Shown piece after piece: positions 1 to 10,693 of a stretch of 42,500 nucleotides of DNA. This DNA is from Symbiodinium natans. Its lineage: Eukaryota > Sar > Dinophyceae > Suessiales > Symbiodiniaceae. Below the pieces are notes generated by a model that did no database searches, was not told the DNA's origin, and saw only the letters and a program-made list of their open reading frames with translations. Positions within the stretch are counted from its first letter, which is position 1, and every line of letters starts with the position of its first letter. The DNA is taken from positions 107,501 to 150,000 of the forward strand of contig CAJNDS010001435.1 in the NCBI GenBank assembly GCA_905221605.1, written 5' to 3'. A program made the translations under genes and the position numbers.

Positions 1-57
1 CCGTAGCTTCGGCTGCCGAATGCGGTTTCCTCCAGGGCTTGGTCGGCTGCTTAGGAA

Positions 58-100
58 CCCTAAACCCTAAACCCTAAACCCTAAACCCTAAACCCTAAAC
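58..100 (-). repeat. Telomere-type heptamer array (CCCTAAA)n
   Basis: About six tandem CCCTAAA units, flanked on both sides by unique sequence. It is therefore an internal array and not a chromosome end. Confidence 0.95.
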
Positions 101-916
101 GGGTCCGAAAACTTCACCGGAATTCACAAGGTCGAATGCATCTGGCGACTTGCTCGGCAGAAAGGCTTGTTCCATCAGCTGGCACCGGGTAAAGCTCCCT
201 ACCGTCTCAACATGAGTTGTGATGCTGCGTCGCTGTGTTGACATAAACAACCCTCCCTTGTACCAGCAAGCCTGTGAAGTCCACAACTCCGCAATCAGCA
301 CCGATTTAGACCAAACACGTGGCTCATCGATCAACCCCCCGGTCGGCCTCGGGTGCTTGGGTGTCAGACATCTTCAGCCTTGCACTGTGCAGCTCACGTC
401 TGGGAAAGGGGCTGCAAGGGGAGGCAACCTTGCGGCGCTCATGTCACGCATCTCAAATGAGATGACCATCCAAAGCCTTCTATAGTGCTTAGGGCGAGGC
501 GCCTCTGGAGGTGAGGTTCGGTGAGACCCGTTTTGGGGCTATGGCTCCTCAAGCCAAGGAACCATGTCGTCATCTCCTCCGCAGATGGCAAGTGCTTCAC
601 CGCCAGCGGCTTTCCGTCGATCTCCTTCCTGCCCAAAAGCTTCCACTGCGAAGCAGTGAGGAGAGTCGGTGCCTAACGAGGTGTTATATAAAGCGCATTT
701 TGTTCCGCTGACCTTACTTGTTTCCACAGCGCCTCGTTCAAGCAAATGAAACTGTAAGGTTGCACAGGAAGTTCTTGCTTGTTTGCGTGAACATCCTCAT
801 GCGCCCGTGTTTGCACGTGGGGGAACATTGGAGACCCTTGCATTTGTCTCACCATTGCCAGCGGAGAGAGCAGCGTGAAAAGTGACGTATGTCAGAGATA
901 CCTCCTGAAAAGTTCA
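101..916. other. Unique sequence, no supportable gene
   Basis: Non-repetitive DNA between two telomere-type arrays. Only short overlapping frames on both strands are present (60-88 codons), with no recognisable motif. I could not assemble a convincing exon chain. It may hold exons that cannot be told apart by eye. Confidence 0.4.
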
Positions 917-946
917 ACCCTAAACCCTAAACCCTAAACCCTAAAC
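917..946 (-). repeat. Telomere-type array (CCCTAAA)n
   Basis: Four CCCTAAA units. A TTTAGGG array in the opposite orientation follows about 120 bp later at 1066. Confidence 0.9.
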
Positions 947-1065
947 CAAAGAACCCTAATGCATCTGGCCCACCTCCACATGTAGTCCTTCATGTCATTC
1001 AAATCGTAATTGAAAACCACCTGCACCAATCGCTGGGCGCCCGCACTGCCAAAATTCTGAAACTG

Positions 1066-1098
1066 GGTTTAGGGTTTAGGGTTTGGGGTTTAGGGCTT
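1066..1098 (+). repeat. Telomere-type array (TTTAGGG)n, slightly degenerate
   Basis: Units of TTTAGGG with one TTTGGGG variant, opposite in orientation to the array at 917. Confidence 0.9.
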
Positions 1099-1793
1099 TG
1101 GCGAGCAGGGTTCCCTGTTGCAAAAGCCTGACATACACAACCCCAAAAGTCCTCAACCTTCTCCTGACACCTCACTGCCTAAGCTTTACGCTGCAGGATG
1201 AATTCCCGGTGGCGCGCCTGGTTCACCAAGGGCCGTATGCCAGGAAGCATGTTTTCGGCTCGCTGCAGAAAGGGCAGCGTGTCCTCTGGCACTCAAAATC
1301 TGCTCTTTGCCTCTCGTACTTGAAGGTTCATGGGTAGGTATGGGTAGGAGAAGAAAAGCATCATTCCACCCAATGTGGTTCCGTCCCGCCGCCCGAAACC
1401 TGCCCCGCCGCCCCCCAAGAAGCTTCACAAAGGCTCCAGTCAACCCTTGGGCAAGTGTGCGCCGTGGCCTTTTTTTCGGCTCATTGCAGAGGTGGTAACG
1501 GTGTTACCCCACCCCTCAAGTTTACGCAACGTGGGCTCTTCGACAGGCTTCCGGGTACCAGCACATGCGATGCGCGGCTCTGCTTCAGCCCGTCGATTTC
1601 GGAGTTGTCGAGACGGATTGTTGACAAGAATCTATAGCAATCGAGAACTAGACTTCTGCGGACCTGCAGGAGTGATGCTCGTGACTAGTGGGTCTGCTAC
1701 CAAGGTACAGCGAATGGAGCAGCTACAATGGCACCCTCCCTAAGCCTCAAGGCCTTTTAAACCCGAAGCCCAAAAACCTAAACAGCTGAGGAT
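1099..1793. other. Unique sequence with a partial element end
   Basis: The ACTTGAAGGTTCATGGGTA motif at about 1318-1337 matches the terminal repeat of the inverted-repeat family seen at 10608 and 21951, but I found no second end nearby. Open frames of up to 122 codons occur on the plus strand (1375-1743). They have no recognisable domain and are overlapped by other frames. Confidence 0.35.
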
Positions 1794-1892
1794 TGGGATG
1801 TTCCCCTTTATACTGACCAGCCTTAATAGGGATTATGGTACCCTTTATGATAATCCTTATCAAGGACTGTTAGTGTAAGAGGGCACGTCCGA
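1794..1892 (+). mobile_element. Family 1 inverted-repeat element (MITE-like)
   Basis: About 99 bp. It starts TTGGGATGTTCCCC and contains AATAGGGATTATGGTACC followed by AAGGACTGTTAGT near the right end. The two ends are imperfect inverted repeats of each other (left GGGATGTTCCCC, right GGGCACGTCC). The same layout recurs at 4387 and 14976. It is non-coding, so it would be a non-autonomous element. Confidence 0.7.
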
Positions 1893-2365
1893 AGCTGAGG
1901 ATGGACACAAGCGTCCGCCACGAAGACAGGGCCCAATGTCGGGTGTGATCCGTAGACGAAATCCTGCCCAACAAGTTATGGGGTTTAACATTTACAGCTT
2001 AGAGTTTCAGAGTAGCATGCTGTCTGCTACGGGTCTCTTGGGCTCTTCCAGAGCAGTTCCGTAGTGACACGTTCGGGACTTTGGCAGCTGTGCCAGAGAG
2101 TCTGCAAGTCTGCAGGCCATGGCCATACTTGAAGCATCTTGAAGCAGCGCAAACCCAAGAGGAAACTTGATGGCAAGGTCACTGTCACAAGGGTGACGCC
2201 ATGACAACCCGGATCTTGTACCCCTAAACCCTAAACCCTAAGACCTCAAACATCTCAACCCAGTACCGATGTTCCCGAAGGCCTGGTTTCCTCCACAGAG
2301 GAGATCCCGGGCGTGAGCTGCCTTGTGCCAAGACTCAGGCCATGACACTGCTGGTGGGGGGAGGG
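1893..2365. other. Unique sequence with a short telomere-type remnant
   Basis: Mostly unique DNA, with three CCCTAAA-like units at about 2222-2241. No gene is supported. Confidence 0.4.
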
Positions 2366-2448
2366 TTAGGGTTTAGGGTTTAGGGTTTAGGGTTTAGGGT
2401 TTAGGGTTTAGCGTTTAGGGTTTGGGGTTTAGGGTTTAGGGTTTAGGG
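2366..2448 (+). repeat. Telomere-type array (TTTAGGG)n
   Basis: About twelve units with single-base variants (TTTAGCG, TTTGGGG). Confidence 0.95.
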
Positions 2449-2652
2449 AGGTACGCGATGTGCACCCCAGAAGGGAATGGCATGGATTGGCCGTCATGCC
2501 TGTCTTAAGGCAAGCGTACCTCGAAACATGCGTACAGCAGCCTTGCTAACACCCTGGTCATCACCTTTTTTCGTGCCTGGAGGGCATTCTCCCAGACGGT
2601 GTAGCGAATGAAGATGCCCAGCCCAATGATGAGCCTGGAGACTCCCAAGACT

Positions 2653-2705
2653 CAACCCTAAACCCTAAACCCTAAACCCTAAACCCTAAACCCTAAACCC
2701 TAAAC
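2653..2705 (-). repeat. Telomere-type array (CCCTAAA)n
   Basis: About seven near-perfect units. Confidence 0.95.
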
Positions 2706-3074
2706 CCCAGCCGCGCCGGACGCTGGAACCCCGGCTTGCTTGATGCTTTTTGTTTTTGCAACCGCATGTGCAAGATCTACTGCGACGGCCGTTGAGTTTC
2801 CAAGAACCACGCAACAAACAACAGCAACACCCAACCACGCACTTGCGTCTTAGAGACATGACGCGTGGTGACATTTGAATTTAGGCAATCAGCTTCCGAT
2901 TCAATTTAGGTGATCAACTTCCGATTCTGGGCCCAAGGGATCTTGGGCAGGGGGAGGGGGAAGCGCAGAGGTGCCAGCCCCAATGTGCAGCACGGGCACG
3001 CGACGAACTTCAGAATGCAGGAGAAGTCGACACCTGCTCAGCAAGTCAATAGATCAAGGTCTGGAACGCGCTTG

Positions 3075-3117
3075 GTTTAGGGTTTAGGGTTTAGGGTTTA
3101 GGGTTTAGGGTTTAGGG
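3075..3117 (+). repeat. Telomere-type array (TTTAGGG)n
   Basis: About six near-perfect units. A short opposite-strand remnant lies at about 3190-3211. Confidence 0.95.
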
Positions 3118-3211
3118 TGGCCGGAGCCGTGCATACGTGGTCCCACATAGCGGCAGGCTGAGATACATCGGCCGTAAACCCTCAAGCCCTAGACCCTAAA
3201 CCCTAAACCCC

Positions 3212-3712
3212 TCCTCCCCTAGTTCTCCTTCCCCCCGCTCTCACGCTCTTGGTCCTTCTTCCTCTTTCCTGCGGAATTGCAGAGAACTTGTTTTTGAGAT
3301 GGGAATCCCTCCTACAGAAGACTTGCATCGTCAGTCTTTCCCAAACTTGGCACCTTTGCATGGACTGAGGAGGCAACCGCGCGACAGACTTGCTGAGTTG
3401 TTGACCCAAGCCCGGTCAACACTGAAGGAGGATCTAAACCTGAAGTATATGGTCAGTTCTCTACGTTAAAGAGCAAAGGGGATACCTTGCCATAGTATGA
3501 CCTTTCGCATCCCAACATTTGGCTTGCTAGAATCCCTCCCCATCCTCTCCCCAAAGTCAATGGCCTACGTAAGATTTAGGGGCAGGGTTTGTGGGGTGAA
3601 GGGTGGCCTGCCCATGTCTTCCGATGGCCGACCTCGAACTCACGGACAGACGCCAGGTACCTTTTGGCTGCTTCGGGCTTGACATGGCTTGGCGGCCCAA
3701 CTGGTCGAGTCA
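3212..3712. other. Unique sequence between arrays
   Basis: A stretch of about 500 bp. Small frames of 60-70 codons lie on each strand and none carries a recognisable motif. No gene call is made. Confidence 0.4.
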
Positions 3713-3786
3713 CCCTAAACCCTAAACCCTAAACCCTAAACCCTAAACCCTAAACCCTAAACCCTAAACCCTAAACCCTAAACCCT
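3713..3786 (-). repeat. Telomere-type array (CCCTAAA)n
   Basis: About ten nearly perfect units. Confidence 0.95.
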
Positions 3787-3918
3787 TTGCTGAGGTTCGT
3801 CGCTTGCAGCAGGGTCACTTGATGGCGTGCTTAGGCGCCAGTACCTTGTAGAGGAGGTCATCGATCTCCAAGACGAAGAGCCTCAGAGACTGTAGTTGGT
3901 CCGAGTCTGCCCTCCACC

Positions 3919-4028
3919 AACCCTAAACCCTAAACCCTAAACCCTAAACCCTAAACCCTAAACCCTAAACCCTAAACCCTAAACCCTAAACCCTAAACCC
4001 TAAACCCTAAACCCTAAACCCTAAACCC
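3919..4028 (-). repeat. Telomere-type array (CCCTAAA)n
   Basis: About fifteen perfect units, one of the longest pure arrays in the window. Confidence 0.95.
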
Positions 4029-4156
4029 TTGAACCCAGACTCTTGTCCTCATCAGCTCCCCACACCCATGATTTCCCAGACCTTCAGCTCCCCACTCCGA
4101 TCCCTTTGCCCAGCCGTAGATGCCTGTTGGTTTTCGCAGAAGCCATGGGAGTTGGG

Positions 4157-4216
4157 GGTTTAGGGTTTAGGGTTTAGGATTTAGGGTTTAGGGTTTAGGG
4201 ATTAGGGTTTAGGGTT
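4157..4216 (+). repeat. Telomere-type array (TTTAGGG)n with variants
   Basis: About eight units including ATTAGGG and TTTAGGA variants, facing the array that ends at 4028. Confidence 0.9.
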
Positions 4217-4386
4217 GAGGGTTCCTTTCCGAGAGCTTGTGATTGTGAGAATGCACGTGTTGCGGCTGCATTTCCCTTCTGAAGAGGAGCTTGCAGCTTG
4301 TTTTATCAGCAGGAGGAGGCCAGGAAATGCGCTGTGCAACACGTTGTTGCGGCCGGTGTGCGTCTGTGTATCTACCAGCAATGCCT

Positions 4387-4486
4387 TTGGGATGTTTCCC
4401 CTTCTACTAGCAGTCCTCAATAGGGATTATAGTGCCCCCATTATAATCCTTACTAAGGACTGTTAGTCTCAGGGGGAACGTCCCAA
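4387..4486 (+). mobile_element. Family 1 inverted-repeat element
   Basis: About 100 bp. It begins TTGGGATGTTTCCCCTTCTA and ends in a GGGGGAACGTCCCAA block, the inverted complement of the start. AGCAGTCCT near the left and AAGGACTGTTAGT near the right form a second inverted pair. It is the clearest copy of the family, aligning with 1794 and 14976. Confidence 0.8.
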
Positions 4487-4677
4487 TTACAAATTGCCTT
4501 CAGGTACACAGGACGCCAATCGACATTTGGGGATTTACGATAAAATAGGGGACCCCCGAATTTCGGAAAGCTGGGAGGAAGAACACCTGCATACCTAAAT
4601 CGCAGCCGGCACCCAGCCCTCAAATGGCAAGGCTGCCGCTCAGGTCTCGAACGCATGACACCACGGATGATGTGTCC

Positions 4678-4735
4678 AAACCCTAAACCCTAAACCCTGA
4701 ACCCTGAACCCTGAACCCTAAACCCTAAACCCAAA
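4678..4735 (-). repeat. Degenerate telomere-type array
   Basis: CCCTAAA units mixed with a run of CCCTGAA variants. Confidence 0.85.
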
Positions 4736-4851
4736 ACTTAAACCCTAAAACCAAGTGCATGCAGAGGAAACAGCGCCACAGCGTTCAGCATGATGTTTGT
4801 CACGTCCCGTGTGAGGGCGAGCCAAAGGCCTTTGCCAGCATTGGCGGCTTT

Positions 4852-5020
4852 GGGGTTTACGGGTTTCAGGGTTTTAGGGGTTTAAGGGCTTTAGGGTTTT
4901 AGGCTTTGGTGAGTGTTAGGGTTTTAGGGCTTTAGGGTTAGTTTTAGGCTTTAGTGAGGGTTTTTGGGGTTTATGGGTTTTAGGGTTTAAGGGTTTAGGG
5001 GGTTTTAGGGCTTTAGGGTC
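4852..5020 (+). repeat. Strongly degenerate TTTAGGG-like region
   Basis: Units of 7-9 bp such as TTTTAGGG, TTTAAGGG and TTTTAGGC, interrupted by short unique bits. It looks like an old array decayed by indels. Confidence 0.8.
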
Positions 5021-5207
5021 GAAGCATTGCGACGTTCAGGACAGAGAGCTGCTCTGCAGATTGGGGGATCATCCCCTGGCTTTCTCAGTCTTGCCAGCCC
5101 ACCTCCACAAAAGCCGAGCATGACGGCAATCCCGAAGCGGGCCACGACAACAAATAGCCTAAGACCAAGGCCACACGGTGAAAGCGGAGAAAGGACTGCA
5201 ACACCGG

Positions 5208-5234
5208 GGGGGGGGGGGGGGGGGGGAGGGGGGG
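5208..5234 (+). repeat. Poly-G tract
   Basis: A run of about 18 G followed by A and further G. It is a potential quadruplex former and a likely assembly or polymerase slippage site. Confidence 0.9.
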
Positions 5235-5549
5235 ACCCTAATGACAGTGAAAGGGACAAGGGTGCATCGTGAGCCATGCCCGCATGCTCGGACCAAGCTG
5301 TCGAACCTTGAAGCCAGTCAACTGCTTTGTTGAACCGCCAAGCGCCTGCCTACCAAAGACATGTCCGGGGCAACACCCAGCAACTTACGCATTGCTTATT
5401 AATTTGCAAGGCAGACCAGGGCTGTCGCTAAGTACATTGGGCGGTAGGGATTCCTGTGCAGCCAGCGCTGCAGCGAGGTCAGGCGCTGGCAGCTGATGCT
5501 CTCAAACACGCGCTCGTCCTGCGAGGTTGTTGGGGCTCAAGCACATGTC

Positions 5550-5622
5550 CTACTTGGGATTATAAGGGGATTATACTACCCCTAAAAAGGTTTAAGGTTG
5601 CCTACTCTCCTACTAGGATGTG
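5550..5622 (+). mobile_element. Family 6 short element (weak)
   Basis: The core GGATTATACTACCCCTAAAA, then AGGTTTAAGGTTGCCTACTC and CTACTAGGA, resembles the core at about 23590-23645. Only two diverged copies were seen and the ends are not defined. Confidence 0.4.
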
Positions 5623-6939
5623 CGACGAGAGCAACAACAGTCCTGAATCACTTCTTATTCAATCGACTCATGGGTGCGTCGGCTGGTAGGTGGGTTCGGA
5701 CAAGTGGAAGCTTTTGACCTGCTTCTTGCTGCTCTTTCGCAGTTTGCGCGGCTCGTGTGCGGCATCCCCGTGGCCGGCCGCGCAGCTTTGGAAGACGGCT
5801 TGCAGTCTTGGGGCCTGTGGGTTTTCCCATTAGCTCTTGGTCCGTTTCGTGAATGGCGTCGTCATTTGCTGTTACCTTGCAAGTACGCTTGGGCGTGTCA
5901 ACGGTGTTCCTTGCAGCGGTCCTTATCCGAAGCATTTCGGCCAGGCTTTCGGTTGCGTGCGTGGGCAGTAAAGAACACTTCTTCCGTTGTCGCATCGTAA
6001 TTTAGGGGGAAGAGTTTAGGGTTTAGGGCCTCAAGCCTACCTCGTGTAAGCCGCACTCGGCTCTGGGACTACCACGCTGCTCGGATTTGCGTTCAGAACT
6101 CACGTGGAGCGCTTGTCGCTTTTCCCCCCCAAACCCAAGGAGTCCTCGCTGATGTAGGTCACTGCGGTCCTACCCCGCGGCAGTCGCAAGATAGATCTGC
6201 CAAAACCTGGTTTTGAAGCAGCTGTTAGATGCATCTCAGATTTCAGATCGTCCTGTTTAAAACGCCTTGTGTACCCTAGACCCACCCTCATTGTTGTTCA
6301 AAGAAGGAGCCTGTGGCTCGCAAGATGCATTCTCCTGAAACCTCCGGAGGGGGAGGGGGGGGGGGAGGGTTAAAGTGAAAAATTGCCAGAAAACTTTCAT
6401 TGGGCACTTTCTTGGGGACCCCTAAAGCTAGCACACATGCCCTTGTTCCAGGGCTTTAGGTGTTTAAAGGGTTCCGGTCACATCAGAGAAAAGTGTGCCG
6501 AGTTGCTGCCCACGTTCTGCAATTCGGCGGCGATGTGGCAAGCCCAAATGGTCAATGCCATGCTGGAGAGCACCTTTGTCTGACATAGACTCCCAAATAG
6601 TAGGCTCTCCTTTTTGTAAGGACCCCAAAGAGGTACCCCTAGTATAAACCCCTATATCTGTACAGCAAGAGGATAAGGGTGGTCGTGCTTGCCGAGGAAC
6701 CACGCCGACGGTGAAGCCACCACTGTTCGGAAAAAGAGGCGTCAGGTAAGAGTTGACCTGACATGCAGGTGCTCACTATGCTGAGTTGGAAATCTGCTGC
6801 GATAAGATCGGGTTGGCACTGGTTCTTGCTCATGCTTGGGCTTCTGCGCTAGCTGTTGGGAGTGGTGCTGGGATCATGTGCTGGGGTAGGCAGCGGAACC
6901 TAAACACAAAAAGAATGGGCTAGAGGGTAACGCAGCACA
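5623..6939. other. Unique sequence with unassigned opposing frames
   Basis: At 5648-5995 both strands are open for 108-115 codons. The minus frame is hydrophilic and basic, the plus frame hydrophobic, and neither shows a known motif. I cannot decide which is coding, if either. Fragments CTTGGGGACCCCTAAA (6411) and TAGTAGGCTCTCC (6599) resemble parts of the element-like sequence at about 8733-8800. Confidence 0.35.
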
Positions 6940-6958
6940 GGGGGGGGGGGGGGGGGGG
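6940..6958 (+). repeat. Poly-G tract
   Basis: About 18 consecutive G residues. Confidence 0.9.
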
Positions 6959-7208
6959 TCGTGGCTTGGCTATGGATGTCTGCACCGAAGACGAATGTGC
7001 TTCTTGCAGAGGCCATATCAAGTGAGACCCTTGTGAATGGCCACGAGACTAAGTATGAAAGGTCACATGGGCGAACTCATGCAACCGTGAAACCTCTGTC
7101 TGGACACACTCTGAATGCGTGTGGCTCTCAAACTGTCAATCCAGACCTGCGCTCGAACAGAAAACGCCCGATATCCCGAGCCATCGACCCGTTTTGCTGG
7201 TTGATCTC

Positions 7209-7388
7209 TCGCACTCTCTCTCTCTCTCTCTCTCGCTCTATCTCCTTCTTTCCTTCTTTCTTGCTCTTGGACCTCTCAGTCTCTCACTCTCTCTCTCTCT
7301 CATTCTCTGTCTGTTTTGTTTTGCTGTTTTAACTTATTTTTCGCTGTCTGTCTCCATCTCTTTCTCTCCCTCTCTCCCTCCCTCTGGA
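7209..7388 (+). repeat. Pyrimidine-rich (CT)n tract
   Basis: About 180 bp of CT, CCCT and TTTC repeats, ending shortly before GGACGGACAG. On the plus strand it could serve as a polypyrimidine tract upstream of an acceptor, but no convincing downstream exon was identified. Confidence 0.85.
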
Positions 7389-7476
7389 CGGACAGCGCAT
7401 GGAAGCTATGGGACTGCTACTTCAACCTTTTGGGGTTTAGGGTTTCGACTCTCACACTAGCGCACGCGCAGGCAAG

Positions 7477-7552
7477 GTTTAGGGTTTAGGGTTTAGGGTT
7501 CAGGGTTCAGGGTTCAGGGTTTAGGGTTTAGGGTTTAGGGCTTAGGGTGTAG
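7477..7552 (+). repeat. Telomere-type array (TTTAGGG)n with TTCAGGG block
   Basis: About ten units. A block of three consecutive TTCAGGG variants is embedded in TTTAGGG units, suggesting local spread of a variant by slippage. Confidence 0.9.
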
Positions 7553-8186
7553 GGGTACTCTACATCACAAAGCCGCGGCCTCATTCAGAAGCGCATTGTT
7601 CCACCACTCGCGCTCGAAGGGCTTCCCCTGGCAAGGCCGAAGACTGTCACAAAAACACCAAAGTCCGGCCGCTTTCCCTTGGTCTTTTTACAGAAGGGTT
7701 TTGGGGGTTCAGGTTTCTTTGTCTTGGACGATACTGACTTGGGATTGGAGTTTGGTTTTGCAGCAGCCTCTCTCATTGAACTTGAGGGCCTGTGTGCTTC
7801 ACACTTGAAAGGTTTTTTTTCTGGGGACGCCTCATCTCTTAATATCTAAGCCCACAGTCTAAAGAACCCTACTTGGTGAACACATTGTGAAAAAATATAG
7901 TCACATTGAATATGGAGCTAAATTCACATTTTCCCCACGTTTGTTGGCTCACATCATCTGTTTGTGTGACACTTTCTGTCACATGGTTTTCATATCTTGG
8001 GCGCATTTGTTTCTATCATGCTGCTGTCGTCCTAGAATGCCTAGGCAGCGATCTACTGAAGGCCATGCATTGCCAACAGCATCCTCTCTCCCCCGAATTC
8101 AGGCAGGGCGTCCGGAGTGGCTGCTCCGCTTATCTACTTATGCCCCCAAAGTTGTGACGAAACCCCACCCGGAGCCTTTTGACCCG
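7553..8186. other. Unique sequence, no supportable gene
   Basis: Moderately AT-richer DNA. Two overlapping plus-strand frames (7887-8201 and 7906-8157) are open for 83-104 codons and lack recognisable domains. Confidence 0.35.
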
Positions 8187-8312
8187 AACCCTAAACCCTG
8201 AACCCTAAACCCTAAACCCTAGACCCCAAACCCTAAACCCTAAACCCTAAACCCTAAACCCTAAACCCTAAACCCTAAACCCTAAACCCTAAACCCTAAA
8301 ACCCTAAACCCG
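8187..8312 (-). repeat. Telomere-type array (CCCTAAA)n
   Basis: About eighteen units, degenerate at the left (CCCTGAA, CCCTAGA, CCCCAAA) and perfect at the right. Confidence 0.95.
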
Positions 8313-8453
8313 AACATGAAAAAAGGGCCAACCATATCTTCCCGAAAAAAACTCTCCCGCCTGGCAGATCTTGGAGACAAAGGAGGCGCCCGAAACCTCG
8401 TCATAGAAGCTCACGCTGTGCCCATACCTTTTTGGATGAGAAAGGCTGGGTGT

Positions 8454-8505
8454 AGGGTTTAGGGTTTAGGGTTTGGGGTTTAGGGTTTAGGGTTTAGGGC
8501 TTTGG
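8454..8505 (+). repeat. Telomere-type array (TTTAGGG)n
   Basis: About seven units, with one TTTGGGG and a terminal TTTGGGG. Confidence 0.9.
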
Positions 8506-8732
8506 GGTCGTGGTTAGCAGTTTAGCATACCTTTTGACTTCGGATGAAAGGATAGGTTTTGAGGGTTCGTCTAGGGGATCCTTTTCGATGAAACGATGGG
8601 CATTTGGGGGGTTCGCGTTGAGGTCGAAGAGGAGGGGGCGCCCCGAAATGCTGTAGCTACACATCACTCTGAGGCTGGGACATCACGCTTGGGCTAGGGG
8701 CTTCTGGGTAGGGCGCTTGGGGGGTTTTGATC

Positions 8733-8900
8733 TTGGGGACCCCTAAAATAGACCCCCCCCAATAGTAGGATCCCCTTACAAAGAGGACCCCAAGAGGGTA
8801 CCCCTAAACCCTAAACCCTAAACCCCAAACCCTAAACCCTAAACCCTAAACCCTAAACGCTCTGTACCCCAAATATCGTAAACCCCCAAATGGCAAGGGG
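8733..8900 (+). mobile_element. Element-like sequence interrupted by a telomere-type array
   Basis: CTTGGGGACCCCTAAAA starts a GGGGACC/AGGACCCC inverted-repeat structure. It is interrupted at 8802-8858 by CCCTAAA units and resumes with GTACCCCAAATATCGTAAAC, which is related in inverse orientation to 4530-4550. The array appears to sit inside the element. Confidence 0.5.
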
Positions 8901-9001
8901 AACTCAGTCCCAGCAGCAAGACACGCCATTCTTTCAGGTACTCCAGGTCGTACTTCGAATCGGGGGACAAAAAGGAGCTGGCAATGATCCAGCAGAACCT
9001 C

Positions 9002-9030
9002 AGGGTTTAGGGTTTAGGGTTTAGGGTTTA
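9002..9030 (+). repeat. Telomere-type array (TTTAGGG)n
   Basis: Four units. Confidence 0.9.
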
Positions 9031-9289
9031 CGGCTTGCAGAGATCAGGTTCTGTTTCGCTCATAGTCCCTCTTAGGGAGGGCAGCGCGATGATGTCATGT
9101 GCATTCTTCGAGGTTGCTCCTGACTCCTGAACCCACAGGGTCACGACCGTGCTCAGAGTGGAAGTTGATCGTGAGAACAACGCCCAGTTCTGCCCTGACT
9201 TGAGCCCCTGAACTGACATCCTGAATCCGGAGTAGACAATTCTTGGGGCCTGACTTAACTGGACCCAAGAGTAACTCAAGAATGAAAAG
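9031..9289. other. Unique sequence between array and family 2 element
   Basis: The minus strand is open for 83 codons at 9028-9279, without a recognisable motif. It may be an exon, but I have no splice evidence. Confidence 0.3.
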
Positions 9290-9372
9290 GGTGCCCTTTT
9301 TGGTTTAAAGGGTCTTAATTACAAGGGAACCTCCCCAAAAAGGGGAATAAGGGCCTACTCTGGGTCCTGGTC
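9290..9372 (+). mobile_element. Family 2 inverted-repeat element (introner candidate)
   Basis: Starts AAGGGTGCCCTTTTTGG, has an internal AAGGGAACC, then CCAAAAAGGGGAATAAGGGC. The GGTGCCCTTTTTGG start and the CCAAAAAGGG block are inverted repeats. Like the other copies it begins G|GTGCC, a usable splice donor. A second partial tail (GGAATAAGGGCCAACTC) follows at 9417. Confidence 0.7.
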
Positions 9373-9559
9373 AAAGCCTGCCCCCCCCTCGCCCCCCCCT
9401 CCCAACAAAACAAAAAAGGAATAAGGGCCAACTCAGGATCCTATAGGCTTATAGTAGGGCCTCGAATCGGGTGCAGGGCTGAGTCTCTTCACGCCCAGGA
9501 GCAGGACCTGCAAGCTGAAGCTGACCTTGTGCTGATGTTCGGAATTTTCGGAAGCCCAT

Positions 9560-10693
9560 TTGGGGTTGGGGTTTAGGGTTTAGGGTTTAGGGCTTCGGCT
9601 CTGAAAAGGGTTTGGGTTTGGGGCTTAGGACTTGGGTTTAGTGCGATCTCTGCTTGTTTCCGAAGGGCCAAAGGCCTCAAAAGGCTTGGGCTGTGGACCC
9701 AACAGCCATTAGTGCCAAAGGACGACAACGCCCAAAGTGATGATCACGGTTCCAGCCGGTCCGATCTCATCAAGGCCTGAGAGCTGCCGACAACTCCCCA
9801 AGGCAAGAAAAAGCTCTCAACCAAGAACCCCCCCCCCGCCCCCACCTCCCCAAAAAAACATATTCTTCCTCATAAGGGGTTTTTCAGGGATGATCATGTT
9901 TTATTGTTTTGGGGGTTGTGCCCCCAAGACCTGCTCACAAGCTGAGAGCGGTTGCTCCAAGAGCTTTTGATTTCTAAGCCTTTCGATCTTGAGATCCTGT
10001 TTTGGACTTACTGTCAGTGGAACGTGGCTTCAGGTCAATTGACTACACGCTCTGTTCTCAGAGGATCGAAACAGGTCCAATGGCTACCTTTGACTGATCT
10101 GCGGCTTTCGCCACCTTCCCCCCCCCCGCTTTCCCAGCTCTTGCCGGCAGGAAGCCTGCAAGCAATAGCGCATCCCAAAACGACTCCTGCCACCAAGGCG
10201 AGGTCACTGCTGTGGGCTTCTCGAGGGGTTTGGGGTCGATGATGGTCTGTGTGTGCTCTGGGACCCCCGAGCAGTTCTCGCACCATGGAAGGTTTACAAA
10301 GTTTACAAGGAGATCTCACCATTCCAGCTCCTGGCGGCCGAACTCACCTTCGAGAACCCTAGGGGTTAGGGTTGAGGGGGGTTGAGGGTTTGGGGTTTAG
10401 GGTTGAGGGCTCTTTTCCCACCCGTCTAGCTATATTCCACGGGCTGAGGGCTGAGGGTTTAGGGTTGAAGGCAGCTGGCACCCCCAGATGAGTTCCGATG
10501 CCGGATGTCATGTAAGCCCACTTGGCTCCTCCCTACACGAAGCGCTTTCCAGGACTTGAGGCGCTGGGCAAGGATTCCATGAAAACAATGCGAATCGCAA
10601 GCACAATCTTGAAGGTTTATGGGCATGATAAGTAGGGACATAAGTACCCTGAATAGGGTGAATAGGGTTCTCAGTCGAGCTACCATACTTATC
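9560..10693. other. Mostly unique DNA with short decayed heptamers
   Basis: Short TTTAGGG remnants occur at 9568-9592 and 10340-10470. A minus-strand frame (10035-10322, 95 codons) and a plus-strand frame (9952-10242, 96 codons) overlap. No domain is recognisable and no gene is called. Confidence 0.35.

Noticed and set aside
1-20. Possible dinoflagellate spliced-leader sequence at the window start (CCGTAGC…)
   Set aside because: Only the first seven bases agree with the known leader; the following bases do not.
58-100. True chromosome end near position 1
   Set aside because: Unique sequence lies on both sides, and identical arrays occur throughout the window.
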